6,363 bases of DNA from an uncultured Ruminococcus sp. Lineage in GTDB: Bacteria; Bacillota; Clostridia; Oscillospirales; Ruminococcaceae. Where the stretch lies: NCBI GenBank assembly GCA_947175975.1, contig CAMWOX010000097.1, positions 1 through 6,363 on the forward strand. The letters run 5' to 3'. Of the stretch, positions 1 through 5,951 are shown one piece after another. Below the pieces are notes generated by a model that was not told the origin of the DNA, ran no database searches, and saw nothing but the letters and a program-made list of their open reading frames with translations. How positions within the stretch are numbered: the first letter of the stretch is position 1; each line of letters begins with the position of its first letter. Both the position numbers and the translations under genes were made by a program.

Positions 1-15
1 AAGCAGTCTGTTCAT
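1..15 (-). CDS. Possible 5' end of a gene leaving the window to the left
   Basis: Five codons (M N R L L) are visible on the minus strand before the window ends. The ATG (13-15) is preceded at 9 nt by an AAAGGA ribosome binding site (complement of 25-30), which is the main reason to call a gene start. It lies in the same direction as the CopG-like gene and could be read from the same promoter, because no minus-strand terminator is visible between them. In pMV158-type plasmids the gene in this place is the replication initiator, but five residues say nothing about identity, so that is only an analogy. Confidence 0.3.
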
Positions 16-43
16 ACAATTTTTTCCTTTCTTATCAAAAGAC

Positions 44-73
44 TTGACAAGAAACGTCCGCATGTGTTATAAT
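44..73 (+). promoter_or_regulatory. Consensus promoter for the antisense small RNA
   Basis: TTGACA (44-49) and TATAAT (68-73) both match the sigma-A consensus exactly, with an 18-bp spacer. Transcription should start near position 80 and run right, against the CopG-like gene. No open reading frame or ribosome binding site follows. An intrinsic terminator follows about 70 bp downstream, so the product is predicted to be a short non-coding RNA. Confidence 0.75.
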
Positions 74-79
74 AGATTT

Positions 80-156
80 ACAGACGATTCTGTCTGTGTT
101 AGTATAGTTGTAAGCTGTTCTCGCCAAAGCACAAGCTTGCAACTATTTCTTTTTTT
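80..156 (+). ncRNA. Putative antisense RNA, about 75 nt
   Basis: This RNA is predicted from a perfect-hexamer promoter just upstream and an intrinsic terminator at its end. It would begin with a small stem-loop (80-85 pairs with 92-97, six-base loop) and end in the terminator stem. There is no ATG inside it, and the few TTG or GTG triplets run into stops at once, so it is unlikely to be a messenger. It is complementary to the last codons of the CopG-like gene and to the intergenic leader of the next minus-strand gene. By analogy with RNA II of pMV158 it could repress translation of that downstream gene. Structure and position are seen in the sequence; the function is inferred. Confidence 0.55.
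104..156 (+). terminator. Intrinsic terminator of the small RNA
   Basis: Arms 104-116 and 134-146 form a 13-bp stem that is perfect except for one G-U pair, followed by TTCTTTTTTT from 147. The T tract is only on the plus-strand side, so it terminates rightward transcription. The tract is the complement of the AAA/AAG lysine codons that end the CopG-like gene, and the right arm covers that gene's stop codon. Confidence 0.7.
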
Positions 157-319
157 CAAGTTCTTCCTTAACTAATTTCACACCTTTGTTTATAACTGCC
201 GTCTTGTTTATGCCTAATTTGTCGGCACATTCCTGCATAATAGCCAATTCTTCCGGTGTAAGACGAATTTCTAAACGTTCGGTTTTTTTGTTAGCTGTCG
301 GTCTACCTGTTCTGGGCAT
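143..319 (-). CDS. CopG-like ribbon-helix-helix repressor, 58 aa
   Basis: This is a small DNA-binding protein of the ribbon-helix-helix (MetJ/Arc/CopG) fold, which dimerises and inserts a two-stranded beta ribbon into the major groove. After a basic N-terminus (PRTGRPTANKK), the ribbon is the segment ERLEIRL (residues 14-20). Helix A follows (about 22-34), then the turn LGIN (35-38), helix B (about 39-52) and a charged lysine-rich tail. The pattern RLxIxL...A..xG..KxAxI can be aligned by eye with CopG of pMV158. The ATG at 317-319 was chosen over an upstream in-frame start because it has an AGGAGGTG ribosome binding site and because the longer form would run back through the promoter. The palindrome over its -10 box suggests autoregulation. 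It may control copy number or gene expression of a mobile element; the exact role is unknown. Confidence 0.8.
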   Translation of the reverse strand: MPRTGRPTANKKTERLEIRLTPEELAIMQECADKLGINKTAVINKGVKLVKEELEKKK

Positions 320-325
320 GGTTTT

Positions 326-334
326 CACCTCCTT
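326..334 (-). promoter_or_regulatory. Strong ribosome binding site of the RHH gene
   Basis: AAGGAGGTG on the minus strand lies 6 nt before the ATG at 317-319. It decides the start of the RHH protein against the longer 76-aa reading. Confidence 0.8.
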
Positions 335-341
335 AATTTGC

Positions 342-369
342 CCGTGCATATATTGTAACATATGCACGG
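342..369. promoter_or_regulatory. Palindromic operator over the RHH promoter
   Basis: CCGTGCATAT (342-351) and ATATGCACGG (360-369) form a perfect 10-bp inverted repeat separated by 8 bp. The centre contains the -10 hexamer of the RHH promoter, so a bound protein would block RNA polymerase. Each arm carries a TGCA core, and the left arm shares CCGTGCA with the CopG operator of pMV158 as I recall it. Binding by the adjacent RHH protein is inferred. Confidence 0.7.
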
Positions 370-380
370 ACAAAAGTCAA
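352..380 (-). promoter_or_regulatory. Promoter of the RHH gene
   Basis: On the minus strand, TTGACT (complement of 375-380) and TACAAT (complement of 352-357) are separated by exactly 17 bp. The start point would lie near 345, leaving a short leader before the ribosome binding site. The -10 box sits inside the palindromic operator. Confidence 0.8.
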
Positions 381-394
381 TAGTTTTTCTATAA

Positions 395-436
395 AAATAC
401 TGCACAAAAAATTTGTTTATTTATTGTGCAGTATTT
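395..436. repeat. Long inverted repeat (hairpin) between the RHH promoter and the portal frame
   Basis: AAATACTGCACAA (395-407) and TTGTGCAGTATTT (424-436) are perfect 13-bp inverted arms. After one A-A mismatch, 409-412 and 419-422 add four more pairs, leaving a six-base loop. Each arm contains a TGCA core, as in the operator nearby. It could be a second binding site for the RHH protein, a bidirectional transcription stop, a mobile-element end or an origin hairpin. The sequence does not decide between these. Confidence 0.6.
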
Positions 437-1536
437 ATTTTACATTCAAAAATGCTAATTTTTGTATTTATTTCGTTGTTTCAACTTGCATTTGTACAGT
501 ACAGTTACAGGTCAAAAACAGTACAGTTGTTGACGGCAATATTCAAAATATTTTGAATTGTCCCAATCCAATCATGACAACGGCTGATTTCCTGGAGAAA
601 ATCACTTGGCTGTTATTTCTGAATTATAACTGCTTTATCCTGCCCACATGGGATGGAAATATGTTGACTGGTTTGTATCCTCTCAATCCGATTAATGTAG
701 ACTTTCTGGAAGATGCATCAGGCAAGCTGTTTATCAAATTCAAGTTCAGGAACGGCTACCAGTCCGGAGCAATCAGGGCGGAAGATGTGATCCATATCCG
801 GAAAAATTACTCTGTCAACGACTACATGGGCGGTAATCAGGCAGGACAACCAGATAACAGCGCACTGCTAAAGACGTTGGAGCTGAACAATGTGCTATTA
901 CAAGGGATAGGAAAGGCTTTGAAAAGCAGTTTTGCGATTAATGGCGTTGTAAAATATAACACAATCATTGACGAAGAACATACAGCAGAGAATATTAAAA
1001 TCATGGAACAACAGCTCAAAAAATCTGAAAGTGGCTTGCTACCGTTAGATTTGAAAGCAGAATATATTCCGCTTGAAAGAAACATTGAAATTGTTGATCC
1101 TGAAACGCTGAAATTCATTGATGAAAAGATTCTTCGGTATTTCGGTGTGCCGTTATGTATTCTGACTGGGGATTATACCAAAGAACAGTATGAGGGATTC
1201 TACCAGAAAACGCTTGAACCGCTTGTTTTGAAGTTATCACAGGCATTCACAAAGGGATTATTTACAAATAGGGCTTCTCTAGGTTATGGAAATAAGATTG
1301 TTTTCTTCTCGGAAGAACTGATTTTCATGACTATGAGTCAGAAACTGGAATTTGCACAACTCATGGGGGACAGGGGTGCAGTCTATGACAATGAATTGCG
1401 GACAATATTTGGTATGAGACCACTCAAAGAGCTGGAAGGAGTCAGAAAACAGTCACTGAATTACATCAATACTGATATTGTAGATGCTTATCAGTTAGGC
1501 AATTTACGAAATGGGGTAAAGAAAAATGAAACCTGA
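424..1536 (+). CDS. HK97-family phage portal protein, N-terminus missing
   Basis: The portal protein forms the dodecameric ring at one capsid vertex through which DNA is packaged and ejected. Recognisable portal sequence starts only near position 517 with VVDGNIQNIL..PNP.MTT.DFLEK. It continues through YPLNPINVDFL, the SVNDYMGGNQAGQPDN..LLKTLELNN block and the FGVPLCILTGDYTKEQYEGFYQKTLEPL block, to VRKQSLNYINTD near the C-terminus. About 336 residues remain of the roughly 380-430 usual for this family. The frame is open back to 337, but the first possible start (TTG at 424) lies inside the long hairpin and has no ribosome binding site. The first 30 or so residues of that reading are hydrophobic, cysteine-rich and unlike a portal. 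The internal ATG at 574 also lacks a binding site. I read it as a 5'-truncated gene interrupted by foreign DNA, probably non-functional. The 3' end overlaps the protease gene by 11 bp. Confidence 0.85.
   Translation: MCSIYFTFKNANFCIYFVVSTCICTVQLQVKNSTVVDGNIQNILNCPNPIMTTADFLEKITWLLFLNYNCFILPTWDGNMLTGLYPLNPINVDFLEDASGKLFIKFKFRNGYQSGAIRAEDVIHIRKNYSVNDYMGGNQAGQPDNSALLKTLELNNVLLQGIGKALKSSFAINGVVKYNTIIDEEHTAENIKIMEQQLKKSESGLLPLDLKAEYIPLERNIEIVDPETLKFIDEKILRYFGVPLCILTGDYTKEQYEGFYQKTLEPLVLKLSQAFTKGLFTNRASLGYGNKIVFFSEELIFMTMSQKLEFAQLMGDRGAVYDNELRTIFGMRPLKELEGVRKQSLNYINTDIVDAYQLGNLRNGVKKNET
496..528 (+). repeat. 11-bp direct repeat at the portal junction
   Basis: ACAGTACAGTT occurs at 496-506 and again at 518-528, one repeat every 22 bp. 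The second copy falls where portal homology begins and the first lies in the non-phage flank. It may mark a recombination junction or be a pair of iteron-like binding sites; either is inference. Confidence 0.5.
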
Positions 1537-2140
1537 TGAAAAAGAAATCGTCCGGCGGAATTATCCATTTGAAATTCGTGCAGAACAGGACGAACAGCAG
1601 GGAGCTGTCATCACAGGCAGACCAATTATTTATGATAGTACCACAGATTTAGGCAGCTTTTTTGAAGTAATTAACCGTGGTGCGTTGGACAAAGCCAATC
1701 TAACAGATGTGCGTTTTTTAGTCAATCATGATACTAACATGATTCCTTTAGCACGTTCTAATAGAAATAATGTCAATAGCACAATGAAATTTGAAATTGA
1801 CAGCTATGGCATGGCGATTCGGGTTAATTTGGATGTAGAGAACAACAGTGAAGCAAGGGCATTATATTCCGCCGTGCAGAGGGGCGATATTACAGGAATG
1901 TCGTTTATGTTCTGTGTTTCTGATTGCGAATGGAAAAATCTTGACACAGAAAAGCCCACACGACACATCAGGGGAATTGAATCAGTCCTTGAAGTTTCCG
2001 CTGTGACGTTTCCGGCATATGAAGCAACAGAAATTCAGGCTCGTGACAGGAAACTGCTGGAACAGGCAAGACAAGCTCACCCATCACAACAACTAGAGCT
2101 TGAAAAAGAGAAATTTAAGGCATTATTCGGAGGTAAGTAA
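1526..2140 (+). CDS. HK97-family prohead protease
   Basis: This serine protease acts inside the procapsid. It is packaged with the shell, cleaves the N-terminal delta domain from the major capsid protein, and then digests itself so that DNA can enter. At 204 aa it has the normal family length. The conserved His lies in FLVNHD (H68) and the Ser in ITGMSF (S126), followed by the family signature LEVSAVTFPAYEATEI (155-170). An N-terminal beta region with GRPIIYDS (31-38) precedes them. The charged C-terminal tail (about 172-204) is typical of the region lost on maturation. The ATG at 1526 overlaps the portal end and has only a weak GGGG site upstream, so it probably depends on translational coupling. 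The capsid gene starts 5 bp after its stop. Confidence 0.93.
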   Translation: MKPDEKEIVRRNYPFEIRAEQDEQQGAVITGRPIIYDSTTDLGSFFEVINRGALDKANLTDVRFLVNHDTNMIPLARSNRNNVNSTMKFEIDSYGMAIRVNLDVENNSEARALYSAVQRGDITGMSFMFCVSDCEWKNLDTEKPTRHIRGIESVLEVSAVTFPAYEATEIQARDRKLLEQARQAHPSQQLELEKEKFKALFGGK

Positions 2141-2145
2141 GGATT

Positions 2146-3381
2146 ATGAAACAGTATTTTTTGAATCTTATCAAGAAAAAACAAGAACTGGCAAAAACTA
2201 TCCGCAATCAGGTGGAGAAATCTACAGATGTGAACGAAGTCAGAAGTTTGACAAAGCAAATGGAAGTATTACAGACGGAAATCCGTGAAGCACAGGCGCA
2301 GCTTGACAAACTGGAGCAGAAAGAACAGCAGCAAGTACCTGATACTCGTGATTTAAATCCTTTGGCAAGCTATGGCACAGATTCCAGAAAAACAGATACT
2401 GAAAATCTGGAACTGCGCAAACGTCTTGCTTTTGCGAATTTTGTCACAAGAGATATTTCAATTCCGGCTGAATTTCGTGATACAACTACGACAAGTGACA
2501 CAACGGCTGTGATTCCGGTTCAGCTTGCAACTGAAATTATTGAAAATCTGGAAGCTGTTGGCATGATTCTGCCTTTGGTGACCAAGACAAACTATCCGGC
2601 AGGACAAAGCATTCCGGTGGACAGCGTGAAGCCTGTTGCATCCTGGGTTGGTGAAGGCAAAGGCTCGGATGCGCAGAAAAAATCAAAACTGGGGAGTATC
2701 TTATTCGGTTCACACAAACTGCGCTGTGAAATCACCATGACTCAGGAAGTCACTGTGCAGACATTGCCATCATTTGAGCGTTTATTCATCAAGCAGGTAT
2801 CTGAAGCAATGGTAAAAGCCATTGAAAGCAAGATTCTTTCTGATGCAGACGGTTCTGCCGGAACACCAACAGGCATTTTCTATAATGTCAATGAATCCAC
2901 CAATCCTGACAAGGTAGTTGAAATTGCTGCTGGAGAAACCGAATTGCCAGATTACGCAACGCTTTGTATGATGGAAGCAGAACTTCCACAGCAGTATGAA
3001 AACAATGCCAAATGGTTCATGACAAAGAAAACTTTCATGCAGTTTCAGGCTATGGTGGATCATAATAATCAGCCGATTGCAAGAATTGATCATGATATTA
3101 CTGGCAAGCCGGAACGTGTTCTGCTGGGTCGTGAAGTGATTCTGTGCGGGGATTACATGGAATCCCTGAAAGCAACAGTTACCAAAGACACAGTCGTTGC
3201 CTGTCTGTTTGATATGTCCGATTATACGTTGAATACCTCGTATGACTTAGGGATTCAGTCTAAAATCGACTGGGACAATGAAGACCATAAGACAAAGGCA
3301 GTTATGTCTGTTGATGGTAAGGTTGTTGACAGAGGCAGTCTGGTTAAGCTTGTTCAAAAAGCAGCTTCTTCAACGAAGTAA
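2146..3381 (+). CDS. HK97-fold major capsid protein with built-in scaffold domain
   Basis: This is the main shell protein of the phage head, assembled as hexamers and pentamers. Residues 4-64 are a long, charged, heptad-like helix rich in K, E and Q (KKKQELAKTIRNQVEK through LDKLEQKEQQQ). This is the delta domain, which acts as an internal scaffold and is removed by the prohead protease. A linker follows, then the shell fold from about residue 115, with DTTAVIPVQLATEIIENLEAVG as its typical opening. At 411 aa the length is usual for the family. No separate scaffold gene is present, in agreement with the delta domain doing that job. The ATG is served by GGAGGT at 2129-2134, inside the end of the protease gene. 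The exact cleavage site cannot be read from the sequence. Confidence 0.95.
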   Translation: MKQYFLNLIKKKQELAKTIRNQVEKSTDVNEVRSLTKQMEVLQTEIREAQAQLDKLEQKEQQQVPDTRDLNPLASYGTDSRKTDTENLELRKRLAFANFVTRDISIPAEFRDTTTTSDTTAVIPVQLATEIIENLEAVGMILPLVTKTNYPAGQSIPVDSVKPVASWVGEGKGSDAQKKSKLGSILFGSHKLRCEITMTQEVTVQTLPSFERLFIKQVSEAMVKAIESKILSDADGSAGTPTGIFYNVNESTNPDKVVEIAAGETELPDYATLCMMEAELPQQYENNAKWFMTKKTFMQFQAMVDHNNQPIARIDHDITGKPERVLLGREVILCGDYMESLKATVTKDTVVACLFDMSDYTLNTSYDLGIQSKIDWDNEDHKTKAVMSVDGKVVDRGSLVKLVQKAASSTK

Positions 3382-3387
3382 ATTACA

Positions 3388-3660
3388 ATGGCAGATACTC
3401 AACTGCTTGCAAAAGTCAAGCTGGCACTCGGTGAAACAAGTGATTTTGCTGATAGTATGATTGCAATCTATATAGATGAAGTTCTGGATTATATGAAAAA
3501 TGCTGGTGTTTCGGATAGCATTGCAAATGCCTCTGTCGGTGTTATAGCAAGGGGTGTATCAGACTTGTGGGACAATGACGGCGGAAATGTCAAATTTTCA
3601 GCATATTTTCATGAACGTGTGACACAGCTTGCCTTGAAATCAAGGAGTGACAGCACATGA
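3388..3660 (+). CDS. Phage head-tail connector (gp6-like)
   Basis: At 90 aa, this belongs to the gp6-like / YqbG-type connector family that docks under the portal ring and extends the DNA channel to the neck. The helical pattern LLAKVKLALGE...FADSMIAIYIDEVLDYMKNAGV (about 5-40), the central ASVGVIARGVSDLWD (about 48-62) and the C-terminal FSAYFHERVTQLALK are characteristic. It is placed directly after the capsid gene, as expected. No good ribosome binding site precedes the ATG (only AACGAAG), so coupling to the capsid gene 6 bp upstream is likely. Its stop codon overlaps the next start as ATGA. Confidence 0.85.
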   Translation: MADTQLLAKVKLALGETSDFADSMIAIYIDEVLDYMKNAGVSDSIANASVGVIARGVSDLWDNDGGNVKFSAYFHERVTQLALKSRSDST

Positions 3661-4007
3661 TGTACATTCCGAAAGCGATAAAACAAATGCGAACTCCAGT
3701 CATGCTGCTGTCACCAGCAGAAACAAAGAGATACAATGGTGTTGATTATCAGGAAGAACAGCAGGAAATAGGAACAATCTTCGTCAACTGGAAATCATAC
3801 GGCGGTACAGAAACAACTGTAAATGGCGTGTATTCTATCGAAGATACTGCACAGGTCACAACCAGATACAGACCAGACATCAAATCTAACTGCCATCTCC
3901 GGCTGGCTGATGGGCGTATTTATGAGATTCTGGGCGAGCCTGAAAATCCAGATATGGCAAATAGATATCTGATTTTCAAAGTCAAACGTATTAAAGGCGG
4001 TGCGTGA
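3657..4007 (+). CDS. Phage head closure / head-tail adaptor protein
   Basis: At 116 aa, this resembles the SPP1 gp16-like head closure family, a small beta-barrel protein that seals the connector after packaging and gives the tail a docking surface. The sequence has the family's layout: a short N-terminus (M(R)TPVMLL), a beta-rich core including FVNWKSYGGTETTVNGVYSIEDTAQVTTRY (about 42-71), the strand motif DGRIYEILGEPEN (85-97) and a final YLIFKVKRI strand. The ATG at 3657 was preferred to the one at 3660 because AAGGAG (3642-3647) lies 9 nt before it. It overlaps the connector stop by 4 bp. Family assignment rests on pattern and gene order. Confidence 0.8.
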   Translation: MMYIPKAIKQMRTPVMLLSPAETKRYNGVDYQEEQQEIGTIFVNWKSYGGTETTVNGVYSIEDTAQVTTRYRPDIKSNCHLRLADGRIYEILGEPENPDMANRYLIFKVKRIKGGA

Positions 4008-4438
4008 TGGCAAAGAAGAAAATCACAATCGAATTTGACGGCTATTCCATTTTAGCACGAAAGCTGAAAGAAATCGGTGGCAATGCACAGAAAACGGCTG
4101 AAAGTGCAATGAAAGCTTCTCACAACCTTGTGACAAAGAAGCTAAATTCAGCGATTTCATTCCATAAAGCAACGGGTGAAACAGAACAGTCACTTGATAA
4201 AACACCTGCTGCTATCTGGACAGGTGACATTGGAGAAACAAAAGTCGGATTCAATATCGCTGATGGCGGTCTGCCGTCTATCTTTCTGATGTATGGCACA
4301 CAGGTTCACGGTCAACCACATATCGAACCGGACAGAAATCTCTATGATGCGATTTATAGCACCAAAACCAGAAAAGAAGTGCAGAAGATTCAGCGTGAAG
4401 TCTATGAAAAGTCAATCGAAAGGGCAATGAAGAAATGA
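4007..4438 (+). CDS. HK97 gp10-like neck / tail-joining protein
   Basis: At 143 aa, this is similar to the HK97 gp10 family, which acts at the head-tail interface. It starts with ITIEFDGYSILARKLKEIGGNAQKTAESAMKASHNLV, the amphipathic helix arrangement usual for the family. It then has a beta segment (WTGDIGETKVGFNIADGGLPSIFLMYGTQVHGQPHIEPDRNLYDAI), where MYGT...H.QPHIEPDR is the most diagnostic part. A basic helical C-terminus follows. The start at ATG 4007 forms a TGATG overlap with the previous stop and has AAAGGCGG 6 nt upstream. A GTG three bases earlier is too close to that site. Confidence 0.85.
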   Translation: MAKKKITIEFDGYSILARKLKEIGGNAQKTAESAMKASHNLVTKKLNSAISFHKATGETEQSLDKTPAAIWTGDIGETKVGFNIADGGLPSIFLMYGTQVHGQPHIEPDRNLYDAIYSTKTRKEVQKIQREVYEKSIERAMKK

Positions 4439-4803
4439 AATCAGAATTGATTAAATTGCTAGAAAGTTTTGGATTTCCTGTATTCTTGCAAGGCAGCCTA
4501 AATAGCACGGAAGATTATCCGCATAGCTTTTTCACGTTCTGGAATTTTGAAAATCCTGAACAATCGTTCTATGATAATAACGCAAACCGCTGTGTCTGGG
4601 GATTCTGGATTTATTTCTATTCTGTGAATCCTGTCAAAGTCGAAGAAATTCCTGAGCAAGCAAGGCAGTTATTAAAATCCATCGGTTGGACTGTCGGCGG
4701 AAAGCCAACGGACATTAAAGTAGACAAAATTACGCATACAGGAGCTTTTTTCAAAGCTTACTATATCGAAACATACAAAAAGGAGAGTGGCAAAAATGCC
4801 TGA
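4435..4803 (+). CDS. Probable tail terminator / tail completion protein
   Basis: At 122 aa, the protein sits between the gp10-like gene and the major tail gene, where siphophages usually encode the tail terminator, the ring protein that caps the tail tube and joins it to the head. It has an N-terminal helix (SELIKLLESFG), an aromatic-rich central part (HSFFTFWNFEN..., WGFWIYFYSV), a helix (EEIPEQARQLLKSIGW) and the C-terminal strand FFKAYYIETYKK. This alternation of helix and strand fits the terminator fold, but no invariant motif proves it, so the name rests mainly on gene order. ATGA overlap with the upstream gene, and GAAAGGG about 10 nt before the start, support the start. Confidence 0.65.
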   Translation: MKSELIKLLESFGFPVFLQGSLNSTEDYPHSFFTFWNFENPEQSFYDNNANRCVWGFWIYFYSVNPVKVEEIPEQARQLLKSIGWTVGGKPTDIKVDKITHTGAFFKAYYIETYKKESGKNA

Positions 4804-5425
4804 TACACAGATTCAGAGCGAAGATGTTGTAGAATTTCGTGGCTGTGATAATCTTGTAATTGCAGAAGTAACAAGCGACACTTCCGCAGCATATACAGTC
4901 GGAGAGGTAAAAGATCTCGCACCAGTTGCAGAAATTTCTAAAAAGGTGGAAACTTCGGTCGCTAAAAAATATTACGACAACGTTGCCAAAATCACAATTC
5001 GTTCCGAGGGTTCTGACGAAATCACGCTTACCGTTCCAGCATTAAGCCTGTCTATGTTGGGCTGGATTATCGGCAAAGACATCGACGAAGATACAGGGGC
5101 TTTCTTAGATACTCCGGCAGTGGAACGGACATTTGCTCTTGGTTACAGAATCAAGCTGACTGACGGCACATATCGCTATGTGTGGAGATTGAAGGGAACG
5201 TTCAGCATTCCGGACGAAACTTCCAGCACAGAAGATGATGGTACAGATTCCAGCAATCAGCAGCTGACATTCTCCGGCGACAGAACCATTTTTAAGTTTA
5301 CAAGAAATAAAAAAAGTGCAAAGGCTGTTGTACTGGATGAACGTGACGGCAAATGTGACTTTGATAATTTCTTTGAAACGGTCAAAACACCTGATTCTAT
5401 CTATAGTTTAAAAAAGAAAACGTAA
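4796..5425 (+). CDS. Phi13-family major tail protein
   Basis: This protein polymerises into the tube of a long, non-contractile tail. At 209 aa it has the length and order of the phi13-type family: AAYTVGEVKDLAPVAEISKKVET (31-53), KYYDN...ITIRSEGSDEITLTVPALSLSMLGWIIGKDIDEDTGAFLD (58-105), FALGYRIKLTDGTYRYVWRLKGTFSIPDE (113-141) and NQQLTFSG (154-161). The ATG at 4796 is preferred over the GTG at 4787 because AGGAG at 4781-4785 lies 10 nt before the ATG and directly beside the GTG. It overlaps the previous gene by 8 bp. Strong AGGAG spacing fits a highly expressed protein. Such tails point to a siphovirus. Confidence 0.92.
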   Translation: MPDTQIQSEDVVEFRGCDNLVIAEVTSDTSAAYTVGEVKDLAPVAEISKKVETSVAKKYYDNVAKITIRSEGSDEITLTVPALSLSMLGWIIGKDIDEDTGAFLDTPAVERTFALGYRIKLTDGTYRYVWRLKGTFSIPDETSSTEDDGTDSSNQQLTFSGDRTIFKFTRNKKSAKAVVLDERDGKCDFDNFFETVKTPDSIYSLKKKT

Positions 5426-5453
5426 AAATTCGCCCTGCGTAATCACAGGGCGA
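5424..5453 (-). terminator. Candidate terminator of the hicAB operon
   Basis: TCGCCCTG (5430-5437) and CAGGGCGA (5446-5453) form a perfect, GC-rich 8-bp stem with an 8-base loop. Read on the minus strand the stem is followed by ATTTTTA, a short U run, while the plus-strand side has none. It therefore fits the end of the leftward hicAB transcript, 14 bp beyond the hicB stop. It may also stabilise the 3' end of the major tail transcript. Confidence 0.55.
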
Positions 5454-5466
5454 CCAGGTGAGAAAT

Positions 5467-5874
5467 TCAGTTCAGATGCAGTTTTTCAAGCAAAGCATTT
5501 TGTAGAATTTGGGAAAAATTAAGATTTGCGTTTTCAGCAGCAGTGTTCAGCCATGCCGGAATTGTACAGTTTTTGCGAACAGCTTTACTTCCATATTTTT
5601 CAGCATATGCATCAATATCCAATAAAATGAAATTAACAAATCCATTTTCGTATTCATTTGGTTTTATTGCATCAGCTGGACTTGGTTCTGGTATGATTTC
5701 ATTATCTTCTATCGCACTCAGAATCCAACCACAGGCACAATCTACAGCCATTTCAATTGCTGTTGCTAATGTTCTGCCTTCTGTTACTGCACCTGGCAAA
5801 TCAGGAAAAATCACAGTATAAAAGTTTTTTTCTTCGTCATCAGGGTAAAAGCAAGCAGGATAAATCAATTTCAT
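5467..5874 (-). CDS. hicB: HicB-family antitoxin
   Basis: This is the antitoxin of a type II HicAB pair. It binds HicA to mask its RNase site and, through its C-terminus, represses the operon. Of 135 aa, residues 3-70 form the degraded RNase H-like HicB domain, with YPACFYPDDE (5-14), YTVIFPDLPGAVTEG (19-33), an alanine-rich helix and IPEPS (61-65). Residues 97-132 are a DNA-binding ribbon-helix-helix type tail (KAVRKNCTIPAWLNTAAENANLNFSQILQNALLEKL). The ATG at 5872-5874 has AGGAG 11 nt upstream (complement of 5886-5890). It lies 59 bp after the hicA stop, in the usual toxin-first order. The gene looks intact. Confidence 0.93.
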   Translation of the reverse strand: MKLIYPACFYPDDEEKNFYTVIFPDLPGAVTEGRTLATAIEMAVDCACGWILSAIEDNEIIPEPSPADAIKPNEYENGFVNFILLDIDAYAEKYGSKAVRKNCTIPAWLNTAAENANLNFSQILQNALLEKLHLN

Positions 5875-5922
5875 TAAAAATCACGCTCCTAAAATATTTG
5901 TAGGCGGGAAAATGACAGTTTT

Positions 5923-5951
5923 CAGGAGGGCTTTTATTTAAGCCCTGCCTG
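5923..5951 (-). promoter_or_regulatory. Hairpin spanning the hicA stop codon
   Basis: Seven perfect pairs (5927-5933 with 5940-5946), a bulged G and four more pairs (5923-5926 with 5948-5951) make a stem-loop in the hicA-hicB transcript, with the hicA stop codon at its apex. No U run follows, so it is not a normal terminator. It might influence the ratio of toxin to antitoxin translation or RNA stability; this is inference. Confidence 0.45.

Noticed and set aside
424..510. TTG at 424 as a true start for the portal gene
   Set aside because: It lies inside the right arm of the long hairpin, has no ribosome binding site, and the first 30 residues it would add do not resemble any portal N-terminus.
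485..520. Right end of an IS200/IS605-type element (hairpin followed by TCAA at 512-515)
   Set aside because: The only palindrome close by is short (TGTAC/GTACA at 493-503) and no transposase or TnpB is visible, so the TCAA alone is not evidence.
837..1118. Minus-strand open frame opposite the portal gene
   Set aside because: It has no ribosome binding site or recognisable protein pattern and is the shadow of a clear coding sequence. The same holds for other frames opposite or within the capsid, adaptor, gp10-like and hicB genes.
5454..5503. Small plus-strand peptide (MQFFKQSIL) after an AGGTGAG motif
   Set aside because: It has nine codons, lies entirely antisense to the end of hicB and has no conserved pattern. 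The AGGTGAG may be a leftover of the original leader of the next tail gene.
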